Source: Cytidiella melzeri
Lineage: Eukaryota; Basidiomycota; Agaricomycetes; Polyporales; Irpicaceae
DNA length: 64,000 nucleotides
NCBI GenBank assembly: GCA_022592445.1
Contig: JABYQR010000194.1
Location: 1-64,000, forward strand
Direction: 5' to 3'
This document shows positions 33,930 through 47,111 of this stretch, one piece after another; the stretch's first letter is position 1; the number at the start of each line of letters is the position of its first letter. The position numbers and the translations under genes were made by a program. Under the pieces are notes generated by a model that saw only the letters and a program-made list of their open reading frames with translations, ran no database searches and had not been told where the DNA came from.

Positions 33930-35673
33930 TCACATCGTCGTCTTCTCAACATCAATCCTGATTCCGCTCGCTGGCGGAGAAATAGTCTCGATGCACCCAC
34001 GCTCCAGGTCACGATCGTTGCTATCCCTACCAGGTTTCAGCCCGAGTACCTGGATGTTGTCCAGCTCCAATCCACTCGCGCTCGCCATCGCATCACCTGG
34101 AATGCTTCCCAGAGTGCTCAGAACCACTCCCTGAGGTCGCATAATGACCCTGGCTCCCGTCCTGTTGCTATTGAATCCGAAACCACCTGAGAACGGAGAG
34201 CTGGGACTCGACTTTGAGGAGCTGACTCCAGCAGTGAAAGCCATTGTACCCGTCGACTGTGCCACTGTTTGAGCGCCGCGCTCGCGCAAGTCCAGTACCA
34301 AGCGGCAAGCAAGCACCGGGGACAGCATAACGCTGAGAGGAATGCATATAGCCGAGATGGATTGGCGCGGCCTATCGCATATTAGCTTATTCCATACCAA
34401 AGGTACCGTAGATGATACGTACTGCAAGTAAAATATCCCGTTGATCTGAAAGACAGAGTGAGTCGCCGGCGCAAATAGTATGAACGCAATACGTACGAGA
34501 TTGGCAATCGAAATCATCAGATAATAAAAGACACCCTCGCGAAGAAATGTCTGGATAAGTTGGCTGCTCGGGCCACCGCTCCTACGGCGGATGGTGATGG
34601 CCTTGACAACTGTCATGACGGTGACGATAGTATCGTAAAGTAGCGGGGCGATCTTGTTGATGAGGAAGCAATATGAGCGAGACCCAGTTTCAAGCAACAC
34701 CGCACTCACGAAAAAACCTATCAGGCAAACGTCAGAATCCGGAAAAACAATTCTGGGTAGCATAACCACTAACCTAGCAGATGCGCCGAATGAGGCTTGG
34801 ACATTGGAAGGCATGGCCCTGTCTCTTGTAGGAAGGGAAGTACTGACCGAATCCATTGAATGAGACTGTATGCGCGAAAAAAAATGGCGTGCGTACGTAG
34901 CATTTCAGAGGTATCCACATATAGTTGGTAGGCGACCACGCCGGCCAGGGCAACAACCAGAAGGGTAAGAATATAATTGTTGCGATTGAAAAACGCGTAT
35001 GTTCGGATGACCAGGATGACCTCTGAGGTGACCTGATTCCACATCGCAAGTGCGACGGGAATCTGATCGATACGCGTTGAATACTCTAACGCTATCGGGT
35101 CCACAGGACTTCAACTACTCACGCGATAGATCTTCTCGCACTCCTCGACGGTGTGGTTCGTGCAGAAGGCCCAAAGAAGGTATGGTACCACAGCGATGAC
35201 CCAATAGCTGGTGGGCGGGAGTCCGTTAGCTTGAAGTAATTTTCACACATGACTGCGAGGGCTCACCGACAGAGCAAGTACGCGACTTTGACCGGCGTCC
35301 AATGTGTCTTCCATATCTGCGAACACTGTCAGCGTCGTGTACGCGCGTCGGGCGATAAGCTACCGCGCCACTCACAAAACGATATTCTCTAGGCAGCGCT
35401 ATGGCCCAGTCCCAAACGACGATGGCGTCTGCATGACAACGATGAGTGGTTGAAGCGAGCAGTGAGAAAGCTTCCTCGGTTGCACTCACACATTGCTAAA
35501 CAAATAGGTGGTCAGGGTCAGGCGTCGCTTCTACCGGCGAGGCTGAACGTTTACTTACCACAAAAATGGACCTGAGTACTATCGCCAACGCAAAGAGTCA
35601 GCATACGGCGGCAGGGTGTGGGGCAAAGACGTACACGAAGATGAGGTACGCGGTTGTCTCGGGTGAATCTGGC
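33930..35673 (-). CDS. DUF6533-type fungal membrane protein
   Basis: A multi-helix protein of a large basidiomycete family. Readable exons from the 5' side are LRSIFVQ, then YAIVVWDWAIALPREYRF, joining at phase 0 to IWKTHWTPVKVAYLLCR (the DUF6533 signature). The helices YWVIAVVPYLLWAFCTNHTV, ILVIRTYAFFNRNNYILTLL and LLYDTIVTVMTVVKAITI follow. Then come LREGVFYYLMISIANLVRIA and a cytoplasmic Ser-rich tail ending IDVEKTTM at 33930. About nine introns are short. I could not fix the first exon: the ATG at 35673 is a candidate, but its phase does not match the next exon with the best donor, so the 5' limit is approximate. Function is unknown. Confidence 0.72.
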
Positions 35674-36448
35674 ATGTTGAATAGGAATAGACTTGCGCGG
35701 GTGAATGCGGCGTCGCTTGAGTTCTATGACCGCACTCAGTGAGTCGAGTGGACGGTCGAGCTGATCTTGGCGGGCGTCGTCGTTGGTGAGCAGCGGGGAG
35801 AGAGAGAGAGAGAGGATGGTGGTTGGGGGGAGACGACGACGACGAGAGCGAGAGCGCCGAGGACGGGGAAGGGAAGTGTGAAGGGGGTCGATCCACCACA
35901 TGTGAAGTCAAAGTGAACTTATAAGAAGTAAACCAAACTGCGTTGAGCGAGAAAGACAGTTTCCCGATTTGTGCGGAACATGCCTTGATTAGGCAGTGGG
36001 TGACGGACTCACGTGTTTCTGTAGAAGGCTAATCGGAAGATTCTCCCTTCTTCGCAAGAAAACTGGACGTGCGCTGTTCGATGGCCTTCCACGTGACGCC
36101 GTCTTTCTCCAAGGGATGTATTGTAACGAGGCAGAAACGTGGGCACACCACACGCAACATGCACGCGTGGCTGCTACCAGCACACCTCGTCAGGCCGCCA
36201 TTCACTGCGAGACGAAAGGCGCGACTCTCACCTCGTTCGCTGCACAACATCACCCTGTGGCGTTCTGCGGCGGGGTCGAAATTGGAGGCTTCCTAACCTA
36301 CGAAGCCCCAACTTTCTCACACTCATGTCACCCCCCGTCCCAAGCCCGCCACAGGTTGTGCTGCTGAGAGGCGGGACATTTCGCGTAGCTTGCTCGTCGT
36401 GTTGCGCACTGATGTATAACAGTCATTACTAGTAGAGAAATCAATAAA
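35674..36448. other. Intergenic region
   Basis: The upstream flank of the DUF6533-type gene, with a GA-rich run near 35800-35815 and possibly an unresolved first exon. Nothing else was recognised. Confidence 0.45.
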
Positions 36449-38855
36449 CTATTTTGTTCGGTGCACCGTCAGCACCCTCTCCTTCCGCTCCATATTCCTC
36501 TTGTTACGAAGCAGACAATAGTCACCATACTCATTCGTCTGTTGCCACTTCTCTCCCGGCACCCACAATGTCCTCGTTAGCAACGACGAATGACTAGCAT
36601 CGAGGAACGGCTCGCACTTCACCCTGTCCCACGCCTCATGCACCGCATACCGCGGCTCATGCGGCGTACTCGTGGGGTGCAGAGGATAATCCGAGTCGAC
36701 GAGGTAGTCGCACGTATTCACATCCACCTGCAACAGAAACCTCCTTCAGAAAAACAAAAAAAACCGCCCACGAGGCGAAACGTAGTGCACATACATAGAA
36801 ACTCGGCTCCTCCTTGTTCATATCGTTCAAACCACCAGGCACGACCCTCGTTCCATGGATACGGCTCACCAGCCCACCCTTTTTCGGCGTCCGCTTGAAA
36901 TGTCCAGGCAACATCCCGTCGAACTCGCTCTTGATCCATTCGACCGTGACCCCGTCTGGAACGAGGTAGCTGCCGGGGAAACGGTACCACTCTTTCCCGA
37001 AGCAGAGCGTCAGGTTGAACGGAGTAATAAGGTCATAGTCAATTCGGGGCTCGTCTTCATCAGACTCTGGAATGCGACGTTTGTGTCGAGGATCTTGGGG
37101 TGGAGGGAGGCGAACGTATCCGGTTGCGTTAAGAACACGAGGGATTTCGTACGCCTCGAAATGGTTCATGAGTGCCATGGGCGCGCGGTAGTAATGGTAG
37201 AGCGCTATGCCTCGCGTGACAGATATGACGACAGATGCTGCCAAGACAGAGAGCGTGAGTCTGCTGAAGATCACAGCTTGCGATGCCTATAATATGAGTG
37301 AATTCAGAGCGCCCATCCACCCGAAGGAACTATGCTTACCCTATACGGCGACTTCGTGTACGCAACGTACGCCACTTCCACCCATCCTCTCATCAGATAC
37401 AAGCACACCGCCGCATTGAAGAATATGAGGGGATACACAGGATACATGAATCTTTCTTCCTTGTGCGGCTGGGCACCAAAAATCGCAAACCACACGTACA
37501 TCGGTAACAGCCTCATGACCATCAACGTGTACGGCGAGCTTCTCTCTGGCCCTGCACGTTCGCCGAGTCGTTTGAAGTCCACACGATGTGTTATCAGAAG
37601 CGCGGGAAGCGAAAGTACCGCGAATGGCAACGCTATGTTCGTGTTGAGCAGTAGGTTGTTGACGTAGAAAGAGAGAGGTTCGGTGCCATAGAGGTTGGGG
37701 CCGTGATTGGACGAAAGTACGTTATACTCAACAATGTTCCAGGGGACTATAGTAAGCTTTCCATAGAAGAGGGTGTCGATAGCGACCACCGGGAACTGTC
37801 GTAATACAACATCAGTCATCGTCTCAGTGAATGTGCACAATTCGCTTACGAGTAGCAATGCAGCTACGAGTCCACATTGGAGCAGCCGCGACCACCTTTG
37901 TATCCTCCAGGAGGTCTGATTCATGGGCGCCACGTTGTCTTTAGCATACAAGAAAAGTTCTTCGAATACAAACGGCAGCGCGACCGCTATGGAGAACGGC
38001 CATCCGATGAGAGCTCCAGTCGCAAAGGCCATCGTTGCCAAGAGCGTTCGGCGCATGTTCGTAGAGGTAGTGGGCTCGATGAAATAGGCAAATCCGATGC
38101 AATTGAAATACATCGCAAACGACGAGGGGAGGAAGGCTGAGGATGCTTAGGGTACGGTACACGTTACAACTGCGTAACATTGCTCACCTACTGATGCATT
38201 CCACATCCCTGCGCTGAATAGCATCATAAAAAAGAGGTATCGGCCAACACGGTAGTTGATCTTGTCGACGACCGTTCTGTAGAAGAACGCTTCGCATGTT
38301 GCAGATACCAGCGCAAGAACCACGCGTACAGCGAAGAACGCTGGGCGCTGAGTTGATACGACAGTAAGCTCCGATATGAGCAGAGAGACGTATACCTCAG
38401 CGCACCTTTTCTGGACCAAACATAAACGTAACCACTTTCGCTGGGAAGAGGTGAATCAGGATGTACGCCCAACTCCGGATGGAATATTGGGGCGACGTCT
38501 CCCACGTTTGGAACGCATGTCCACGATCGAGGTAGTGCAGAGGTTCCCAAAAGTTAAACACTGGTGAAACGTCACTGAGTACCCACATATGTGCTGGAGA
38601 GTACGAGCACATACCTTCATCACAATCGCTGAGTCCAGAATACATCGCACCCGTCACCCTCACAAGCAGAAATATACGAAAGGCAAGCGAGAAGCTCGCG
38701 CACATGGGTGCCTTCTGCGACCGTCGTAGTTGGTCTTGAAGGAGACCTGCATGTCTGTTCTTTCGAATTGAAGGTGCGGAGGGCTTGTCTCCTGAAGGCT
38801 GATTTGTGGGACGGCGAAAGCGGATGGTTTCGGTACCAGGCCTGAGGGTCGCCAT
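36449..38855 (-). CDS. ALG9: Alpha-1,2-mannosyltransferase ALG9 (dolichol pathway)
   Basis: An ER-membrane GT22 enzyme. It adds alpha-1,2 mannoses from dolichol-phosphate-mannose to the lipid-linked N-glycan precursor. From MATLRPGTETIRFRR (38855) the chain continues with VFNFWEPLHYLDRGHAFQTW, the GT22 luminal loop whose DE-type acidic motif lies just upstream (SGLSDCDE). Next are WETSPQYSIRSWAYILIHLF, the helix-rich core (MRRTLLATMAFATGALIGWP), and GPNLYGTEPLSFYVNNLLLN. The family signature PHKEERFMYPVYPLIFF near 37470 follows. The C-terminal luminal part ends at 36449. Several short introns occur. An alternative upstream start would add about 38 residues. The gene diverges from the 658-aa protein gene. 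Confidence 0.92.
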
Positions 38856-39106
38856 CCTATAGACGAAAGGTCTGAGCCGAGACGTATACGACCTATATTC
38901 ACGTAGGTCTGTTTGTTGTAATGGACGTTCTTGGACTCGGAGGACGTCGTGGTCGCCAGCGCCTTGCATCCGGTCCCAGACGCGGTGTGACCAGGATGTG
39001 ACAGGCGCGTTCAGGTCACGCCGTGAGAAATCGCGTTATAGTGAGGCGACGCGAAATCGGACCAAGATAACCTTGACCCTTTACTACACACAGTCATTAG
39101 CCACAC
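38856..39106. promoter_or_regulatory. Divergent promoter, ALG9 / 658-aa protein gene
   Basis: 251 bp between the start codons; no clear motif. Confidence 0.4.
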
Positions 39107-41083
39107 ATGATGAACTCTCGTCTGGCGCAGGATAATGTTCGCGTTACTACAAGCCCTTCTCAACGGCGACCAAGGAACTGGGAGGCCCTACAAGCTCTTG
39201 AAACTCTTTCTGCGCCTAGTAGCCCTTCTCAGTCTTGCGGAAGTATCTGTCTCGCAAGTTTGGCAAGCTCTGGAGAAATACCCATTATGTTGGATTCTGG
39301 AATTATCTTGGACGATGAGTTCATGTCTTGTGGTCCCTCGCGCTTGAGCTCGGTCTCCAGCTCAGCTATCTCTACAAGTGCCGCTACTACAGGAACGTTT
39401 GGGATTCCACGCACGTTACATACGCGTAATATCCCTGCGTTGTCGATCAACTCACAGCTGAGCGAGGACAGCGTTAACTCGAGTCTCGTTGCATTCGGTT
39501 ACAAAACATCCACGAACCAAAGCTCTCAATTCTTGACGCCGCAACCAGAAGGCAGTTACAATGACAAGACTCCTGGACACCACTCTCGTGTTACCCTATC
39601 AGCGTACATGGCTCAGTCTGTTTCTCAAAAGTCCCTTTCCTGCTCTACAGCCGGACGCTTGCAGCCTTCCTCTAGCCAATCGTCCTGGACTTCTCAAGAA
39701 ACTACCAACCGTCTGCGGGTTTTTGCCCCGCGTTCTCCTAGTCTCGCTAGTTCTCTGTCAACTATTACTTTAGCCGCAGCATCCGCTCCAGCCTCTCCAA
39801 CGCTGGCGTCCTCTCTTGGCACGGAAGCTCAAGCGTACGCGTCGAGGTATCGTCGCAACAATACGAGTTCCGACCACCGCTCTTTTGCTCTCGAATTGTC
39901 TCCCGCTGGTGCTCCGTCTGACGACAGGTCGTCGTTGAAGTCTCCGGTCCATGCGACCTTCAGCAGACCGTCTAGCCCTGCGCCGCCGTTAGTCGTAGAT
40001 CAAGAAGCCGTCATAATTCGCGAAGGGCCCCGTCTGCGTACAAAGTCGGCTGCGACCTCGAAATCGAGCGAGTCTGGACGCTCTACTCGGACTTTAGCCA
40101 ATCAAGCACTCAGACTCAGTCAGCCTATCTGCCTCGCCGACAGCACTCCTGAAGTTGTACGCCCCGTACAAGGGTTGCCAGGTATCTTGGGCTGGCTGGA
40201 GAACATTCGTTTTCAGCTGTGGATCGATCAGGAGGGCTTCAGGCTCGTCCGCCCTACCTTTGAACTGTTCGCGTATGCCAGCGCTTCTAGCCAGGACGGA
40301 GATTTGGAATTAGACAGCTCCCTGATGTACGGCTCTGTGGAATTTCGCCCTGTGGAACGACAAACGTTTGCTTTCCATCATGCAGCTCTCGACCCTGCGC
40401 CCACCCTTAGGAAGCTCACGATGTCAAGCGACGACACCCGCGATTATATTTCCCGCCAGGCAATCCTTACCATCAAGACCAACGGGATCTACTCTGTATC
40501 TGGTTCGGAGACTCTCGAGCCCGGTCCCACGAATCTGCACGGGAGTGCTACTGCCCAACAACTAGAGACACTGAGGCTGCACTGGCGCTTTGAGTACATG
40601 GTTGATGACCATTATTCAGAGGCAACCGGCAAGCTGAGACCGGGGGAGAAGGCTCTCGTTCCTCTCTTGTTCTCTTGTTCTCCCGGTCTCCTGCACCCAA
40701 CGCATGGCAAGAAGATTAAGCTCATGCACGTCTTCAAGAAAGGGCTCGCTCCGAAGCTGGCGTCCGCCAAGATCAAGGAGGTTCCCGCGGTAACGTCCCC
40801 TCTGGACAACTATACCGCGCAGGTCATGCTTCCGAATACCGGTCACCGTCGAGCGCACTCTTCCGTGGAAAAGCTAGACGACGGCGAGATGGAACGCTGG
40901 CGCATTCAAACCGATCCAGCTGGCGATGGTCATCGCACGCCACTGAACAGGAACAGGGCCGTGTCGTTCTCTCCTGGACTTCAACTGAAGGTTGACGCTG
41001 CGCTACTCGATCGACATATCCTCCCTCCTGCGCTTGTGGATAAGTTGATGAATCACCCTGAGGTTACTATAATGGATGAGTGA
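39107..41083 (+). CDS. Hypothetical 658-aa protein with conserved C-terminal domain
   Basis: One exon, without stops from the ATG at 39107 to 41083. The first about 350 residues are Ser/Thr/Pro-rich and probably disordered. From GILGWLENIRFQLWIDQEGF the composition becomes globular, with a beta-rich look: VRPTFELFAYASA, MYGSVEFRPVERQTFAF and LHWRFEYMVDDHY. PLLFSCSPGLLHP and KIKLMHVFKKGLAPKL follow. This looks like a single folded domain of roughly 230 residues. It does not match a family I can name. Lack of introns is unusual among its neighbours. A regulatory or adaptor protein is a guess only. Confidence 0.78.
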   Translation: MMNSRLAQDNVRVTTSPSQRRPRNWEALQALETLSAPSSPSQSCGSICLASLASSGEIPIMLDSGIILDDEFMSCGPSRLSSVSSSAISTSAATTGTFGIPRTLHTRNIPALSINSQLSEDSVNSSLVAFGYKTSTNQSSQFLTPQPEGSYNDKTPGHHSRVTLSAYMAQSVSQKSLSCSTAGRLQPSSSQSSWTSQETTNRLRVFAPRSPSLASSLSTITLAAASAPASPTLASSLGTEAQAYASRYRRNNTSSDHRSFALELSPAGAPSDDRSSLKSPVHATFSRPSSPAPPLVVDQEAVIIREGPRLRTKSAATSKSSESGRSTRTLANQALRLSQPICLADSTPEVVRPVQGLPGILGWLENIRFQLWIDQEGFRLVRPTFELFAYASASSQDGDLELDSSLMYGSVEFRPVERQTFAFHHAALDPAPTLRKLTMSSDDTRDYISRQAILTIKTNGIYSVSGSETLEPGPTNLHGSATAQQLETLRLHWRFEYMVDDHYSEATGKLRPGEKALVPLLFSCSPGLLHPTHGKKIKLMHVFKKGLAPKLASAKIKEVPAVTSPLDNYTAQVMLPNTGHRRAHSSVEKLDDGEMERWRIQTDPAGDGHRTPLNRNRAVSFSPGLQLKVDAALLDRHILPPALVDKLMNHPEVTIMDE

Positions 41084-41568
41084 GTGTTCTTTTCGTTCGA
41101 TGTACAACATAACTGATGATCAAGCATAGGCTGCAGTATAATCGGTGTTGAGTCTGCTGCCCACGATCGACTTGATTCTCTTGTTACATAGTACTCTAGT
41201 TTGGAGAACGATGTTTAAAGCCCCATTTCGTGGGTAGGACAATACCCAGTCACAGCTTGTCAATGAGGCTTGTAGCTGCATTCGATACATACACATGAGA
41301 CTCGCCCGAATGTCGAGAACGTCTGTCCCACTTCAAGCATACCGACCGTCCACAATTGCCAACAATTATAGTGTTTCCAGTTTGAGTCACAGAAGTAACA
41401 AGTTGCATATATCACGGGTGACGGCATGTCACACATACTGCACAGCGGGCCGGTGCAACCGCTACTGATCGAGTTCAATATTTGGTCCTCCAGGGTCTCC
41501 TAACGGTTTCGTGTTTCCTCTCCATACTCGACTCTGGCGCGCTCTGAAGTAGGCACATAGTTCCCCAG
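41084..41568. other. Intergenic region upstream of SIN3
   Basis: Contains the 3' flank of the preceding gene and the SIN3 promoter; no motif recognised. Confidence 0.5.
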
Positions 41569-44500
41569 ATGGAGGGCTTAAAGCTGGAAGAAGTTTCGCC
41601 TGTGTCGAAGGTAGCGGAGAGCAGCATCCAGCCACATTTTCCACCTTCTGGCGGCAATCCGCTCGGTGTCAATCCAAATCTCGGATTAGTGGACACTCAC
41701 ACAAACGTCACCACCACGTCGTCTTCGAGTTCACTTCCTGGACCTGGCTCGCCGACGGGCAGCTCGTCACCGAGAGCTCCCGGTTCTCAGCATCTCTCTC
41801 CTACTAGCACTTCTCCACCGACGAGTGCGACCCCCTCAACTCTAGCCCCTTCAGCGCAGGTCCTACACCCCAGTTCGACTCTCGAGCAGATTGTGACTCC
41901 ATCTGGTCCTCAGCAGTCGGCAAACGAGAAACACGACATCGGTAACGATTTGAACACCATTGATCCCGAGTCAAGCCTTCCGTCTACACACTTATCCATG
42001 TCCAACGGTGTAGCCAGCTCTGTTTCGCGTCCGCCTTCCAGGGCCCCCGGAACTCGAAGCAGAATACACACTCCTCGATCATCGACACCAGCTGCTGGGC
42101 TGTCTGATTGGCCTGCTGGAGGCTCGAGAGGAGGTGGCGGGGGAGTCATGGGTGGAGGGGACAAGCCGCCGTTGAATGTGGCAGATGCACTGGGATATCT
42201 GGACGCGGTGAAGGTGCAGTTCAGTGACAAGCCGGACGTGTACAACCACTTTTTGGATATCATGAAGGACTTCAAGGGACAAGTGTGAGTGTTTCTTTCG
42301 TGTGCTTCTCGAGGCGTTACGGTCGGAGATGATGTCTTGCGACGGAGATGGATATATGAGGTACATTGCTGTGATACACGTGCTGTTGTGCCACTGTCGT
42401 TGCTACTCGCCAAAAGGCTCGCTTCGCTAGCCTGCTGAGTCTGCCGCGGTGAACCCCTTGTCTTACTCGTTGTTCACTAGTATCGACACGCCTGGCGTCA
42501 TTGAACGAGTCTCAACCCTCTTCCAAGGCAACCCTTTCCTCATCCAGGGCTTCAATACCTTCCTTCCTCCAGGATATCGTATAGAAGTCTCCTCCGATCC
42601 TCGAAACCAGAATACCATCATGGTCACGACGCCGGCAGGCACTATGATGACGAATTCTCTTGGCACAAACCTCCGGTACAACAGAGAAAACGGGGCAGCG
42701 TCAGGAGTACATACGCCTATACCCACCTTCCCTTCACATCCACCGTTTGGAGGTGCCGCGCCGCCACCCATCCTTCCTGTCGGACTGGGACCAGGTTCTC
42801 GACCAGCCTCGCCACTTGGCCACCATTCCCAACACTTTTTACACCAAATGGATCGGCCTTTTCAATCGAACCTTTTCTCACTGGATGTTCCCCATTTGTA
42901 TTCGCCGACTACACAAGGTGCTCAAGCTGCTGCGACAGTGCTTGGCGGTATGGGCGGTGGCGGCGGCCCGGGAGGCAGGTCCGTTGAGAGATCTGCTGGA
43001 GAGTTCAATAGCGCCATTCAATTTTTGAACAAGATCAAGTTGAGGTACTCCGACGAGACAGACGTGTACAAGCAGTTTCTTGAGATACTGCAGACGTATC
43101 AGAAGGAGCAGAAGCAGTTGCATGATGTACGCATGATGTTTTCTTTTGAGTGTCAGCTAACGTCTTGCCTATGGTTTGTCAGTCTCAGGTGTATGCGCAG
43201 GTATCTAGACTATTCAAGAATGCGCCAGAGCTTTTGGAAGAGTTCCAGAGATTCTTGCCTGAAGCGATGGGTCTTCCCAGCCAACCGGGAGGATTGATTG
43301 GAATTATGCCGCATCCTTCCGCAGCAGGAGGTGCCTCTTCGGGGTGGGACCACGCACCAGACGCACCAGCGGTGGAAAAAGCCAAAGCACCGAGTCGACG
43401 GAGGAAGCGTGTAGCAGAGAAGGAACCTCCTCCATCTCAGACTCAGGCGCTGAAAGGATCGAATAGTCGGGTACGTGCTACACCTGTATCCATGAAGATT
43501 CTTACGTTGTTGAGACCACACTCTCTAGTCGACCAAGAAAGCCAAGTTAAATCATAACAAACCAGATACAGTGCCATCTCCACAATTCTCTCCATATAAC
43601 GTTCCTCCATCACCTGAGCTTGCCCACAACCATCGTCAACAACAGCAGCATGCTTCACAGCTGCATGGCGCGCATATGCAAGCTCAGCAGGCTATGCTAC
43701 CTCCTAACTCGCACGGGTATCCTAACGGCCTTGCCGCAAGTACTCAGGAGGAGCTTATGTTCTTCGACCGCACCAAAAAGGCGCTGGAAAGCGGGGGTAC
43801 CTACGAAGAGTTCCTGAAGCTCCTGAACCTGTTCGCCAAGGACGTAATCGACACTAGGACCCTGATAAAGCGGTCAGAAGCATTCTTGACCGATAGCGAC
43901 TTGTTGCATCAGTTTAAAGAGCTCATGAGTTGGGACGACAAATGCGGCAACATCGAATATGGGCCTCCAGGCAGCATTCGAACCAGTGCGCCTGATCCGA
44001 CTGCCGCGTTTTGCCCAGATGATGATGAAGGCCCTAGCTATCGCAAGCTTCCTTTCCACGTACGTGCTTTTTATCGCCGAGAGTGACATGTTCTCGGTCG
44101 TCCATCATTGCGCTCACGTCGCGTCTGTCTGGCCTTTTGTATAGGAAACACGCTTGGCGTGTTCAGGGCGGGACCAGCTGGCGTGGTCTGTGCTCAACGA
44201 CGAGTGGGTCTCGCACCCGACGTGGGCATCTGAAGAGGCCGGGTTCTTGACTCACAAGAAGAACTCGTTCGAGGAGACCCTGCATCGCAGCGAAGAGGAA
44301 CGACACGAGTACCAAGTCCATATCGACGCCATCACACGGACGATTGCCGTACTTGACCCGCTTGAAGCTCGTATAGATGAGATGAGCGCAGAGGAGCGGG
44401 CGCAGCTGAAACTGGGCCCTGATCTCGGGGGTTGGTCGCCTGCTGTGTATCAGAAGGTGATTAAGAAGGTGTATGGTCGCGATGCGGGGCAGGAGGTCTA

Positions 44501-46738
44501 CAGAGCTTTGCAGGACTGTCCAAGTGTTGCCGTGCCCGTGGTATTGGCGAGGCTGAAGCAGAAGAGCGAGGAGTGGCGGCGGCTCCAGAGGGAGTGGAAC
44601 CGGACCTGGCGTGAAGTGGACGCGAAGAACTTTTACAAGGCGTTGGACCACCAGGGCATCACTTTCAAGAACAACGACAAAAAGAATATCACGGCAAAAT
44701 ATTTTGTCCAAGATATTGAGACCGTCAAGGCAGACCAAATGTATGAGTATGAAAAGGACGGTGCCAAGCCGTTCACTTCCCTCGGATATCAACTCGAATA
44801 CCAACTGGATGACATGGAGGTCCTTCACGACTCTCTCAAGCTGATTTATTCCTTCCTCGACCACTCCGCTTCGCAGTACAGTCCGTCTGAACGACGTGGC
44901 ATCGAGCAATTCTTACGGACATTCATTCCCACATTATATTCCTTCTCTCCGCAAGAATTCGGCGCAACATGTGCGCCTCTACGACCTGCCATCGATGAGG
45001 GCATGGATGACGCTGATGAACACGCAGAAGACGGCACCAGGTCTGCTCGAAGCGGACGGCGTTCAGCGGCGGGTGCGCAATCGACAGGCGTCCCAGCCAA
45101 CGACCTTCGCAAAAGGCTTTTGAAGACGGTGCAAGACGGGCCGACCAGCCGTGCGGCCGCCATATCAAAACAATCAAATTCGAATTCGGCTGGGACTGAG
45201 TCCCCGATAGAAAAGAGCAGTCCGAGAGGGAACGGTGACAGGCCATCTGAGGTCACTCGAGCTGCTCACGGCCACTCTAACACCGACGAGACGTGGATTA
45301 GTGGGATTCCAGTTGTCTCGCAAGCTCAGGGAAGCGTGACGAGCGAGGCTGGCGAGACGCCCGTCAAGAAAAGACCTTTCTTCGCCGGGACTACTTTCTA
45401 CACATTGCTGCGACTGCTTCAGGTAAGCTCGCGGAATGCTGCCAGCTTTCACATCTCTTGCAGTTGGTGTGGCGTGAAGATGCTAATCTTCGGCTCCTTT
45501 TTTTTTCTAGCTTTTGTATTCTCGTCTGCTCCGATGCAAGACATTTGGAGCGGAGATGGCGAAGGAGAAGCATGCCTCGTTGCTCGCGAACCCCGTGGCA
45601 GTCGAGTTAGGGCTGGAAGAGCCTAATGGTCCGTCTGTTATTCTTGCGCAGGCTGTCGAGTCTCTCGGTGTGAGCGCCGGCGGGGATTCCAATGTTCTCT
45701 ACGTATATTTGTTGGACGCATGCGAAAAAGTTTTTGCAAACGAGTTGGACCAGGCTACGTTTGAGGAACACATGCGGTGGTTCTTCCGTACGAAGGTTTG
45801 TCAGCTCTCGTTTGTTTGAGGCGCTAGCACTGACATATCATTCACCAGGCGTACTACTGCTTCTCGTTTGACAAAGTCATCATGGCGATTATCAAGCAAG
45901 TTCGTAGATCTCGTGCTGTTAGCGACGGGCAAGACCTGACATAGATATGGACTAACTCTAGGTTCAGACGATACAAGGTGATAACAGATGTCAAGAGTTA
46001 TGGCATCTGCTACAAGAAACGCGGAAATCAGACCATGCCACGCTGGACGATATCATAAGGTATAGGCGTGAGGCTGAGCGTCATGTAGGAGCGGATGACC
46101 ACTTGTACAAAATAGATTGCGTAAGTGCTCATCCAATTTCGCACCAAACGCTTTACTAAGGTTGTTGGTTCGCAGGACCGGGATTCAAAGGCATTGCGAA
46201 TACAGCTCGTTGGCGCCGAGGATCCCAGTGCGGATGAGGACGCGACGTCCGAAGGTAGATGGCGAGAGTACTGTGCGACGTATATTTCGCAGCATTCTAC
46301 GGAATGGCTTCCACCGCGAGTTGCGGAGAAGCAATCGAGGCCGTACCTAAAGAGGTGAGTGGTGTCGCATCGCTGTGTCCTCGAGGTTCATCGTACGATG
46401 AGCTGTGAATGCTGCGAACCTTGTGAAGATGAGTTAATTTTGGGTGTTTGTGACGCCGATCACACGTGTGTCTGGTGTTGTGGGAGAGCAATGCGTGGCC
46501 AATACAGCGAGCTAACAGATTTATTTTTAGGACTTTGATAGACGAGGGCTCGAACAGCACGAGCATTACTGCGGGCAAGCTGGCTGTGCGCGTGAGTTTG
46601 GGTACCTACAGGCTCTTTTACGCCGCGAACAGGGAGGATGTATTTATACGGAGGACGAGCAGCGAGCGGGAGGCGGTGCTGAGGGCGAGGGCGTTTGCGC
46701 GCGAGGAGGAGCGACGGCGGACGAGGTGGCTCAAGTAA
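41569..46738 (+). CDS. SIN3: Transcriptional corepressor SIN3
   Basis: Scaffold of the Rpd3/Sin3 histone deacetylase complex. Three paired amphipathic helix domains are visible. PAH1 is [20 protein letters not shown], split by an intron of about 190 nt before [21 protein letters not shown]2 is [20 protein letters not shown] with [23 protein letters not shown]3 is [20 protein letters not shown] with [15 protein letters not shown]. The HDAC-interaction domain begins [10 protein letters not shown], joins over an intron to [20 protein letters not shown], and contains [20 protein letters not shown]. The C-terminal Sin3 domain runs to the last exon, which follows an intron of about 180 nt and ends RRRTRWLK at 46738. 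Linkers are Ser/Pro/Gln-rich. All domains look intact. Confidence 0.95.
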
Positions 46739-47111
46739 ACATTAATATTGTAATTGGTTGTTGAAATCTAATCTATGTTAATTGAAACTCCGTTATCTAT
46801 TTTGGGCAGAGTTCTATTCATAGCGCTGTTTCAGCGCTTGATGTAATACTGTCGCATGCATCCTTTTCTAGAGGACGGGCAACAGACGCCGGACGTTGCA
46901 TCCCACTGTCGACTCTGACAGCCTCCGTCTTGCATACCATACCCTCCCCGCCTCCCTGTCCTCGTCGTCGCCGCCGCCGTCGCGCCCAGTTTTCTCGCTT
47001 GCGCACAGAGAGCTTGGCTGCATCGCCAAGCTGGCTCTGCATAACCACGACACCAAGATTTGCTTGGCATAGGGCCGCGGCAATCCCGTTAATTGTCGTC
47101 TTTTTGGTGAT
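46739..47111. other. Intergenic region
   Basis: The 3' flank of SIN3 and 5' flank of the next gene, pyrimidine-rich near 46920-46990. No gene was seen. Confidence 0.5.

Noticed and set aside
44163..44909. Long antisense open frame (248 codons) inside SIN3
   Set aside because: It mirrors a conserved coding exon of SIN3; codon bias of the sense strand explains it.
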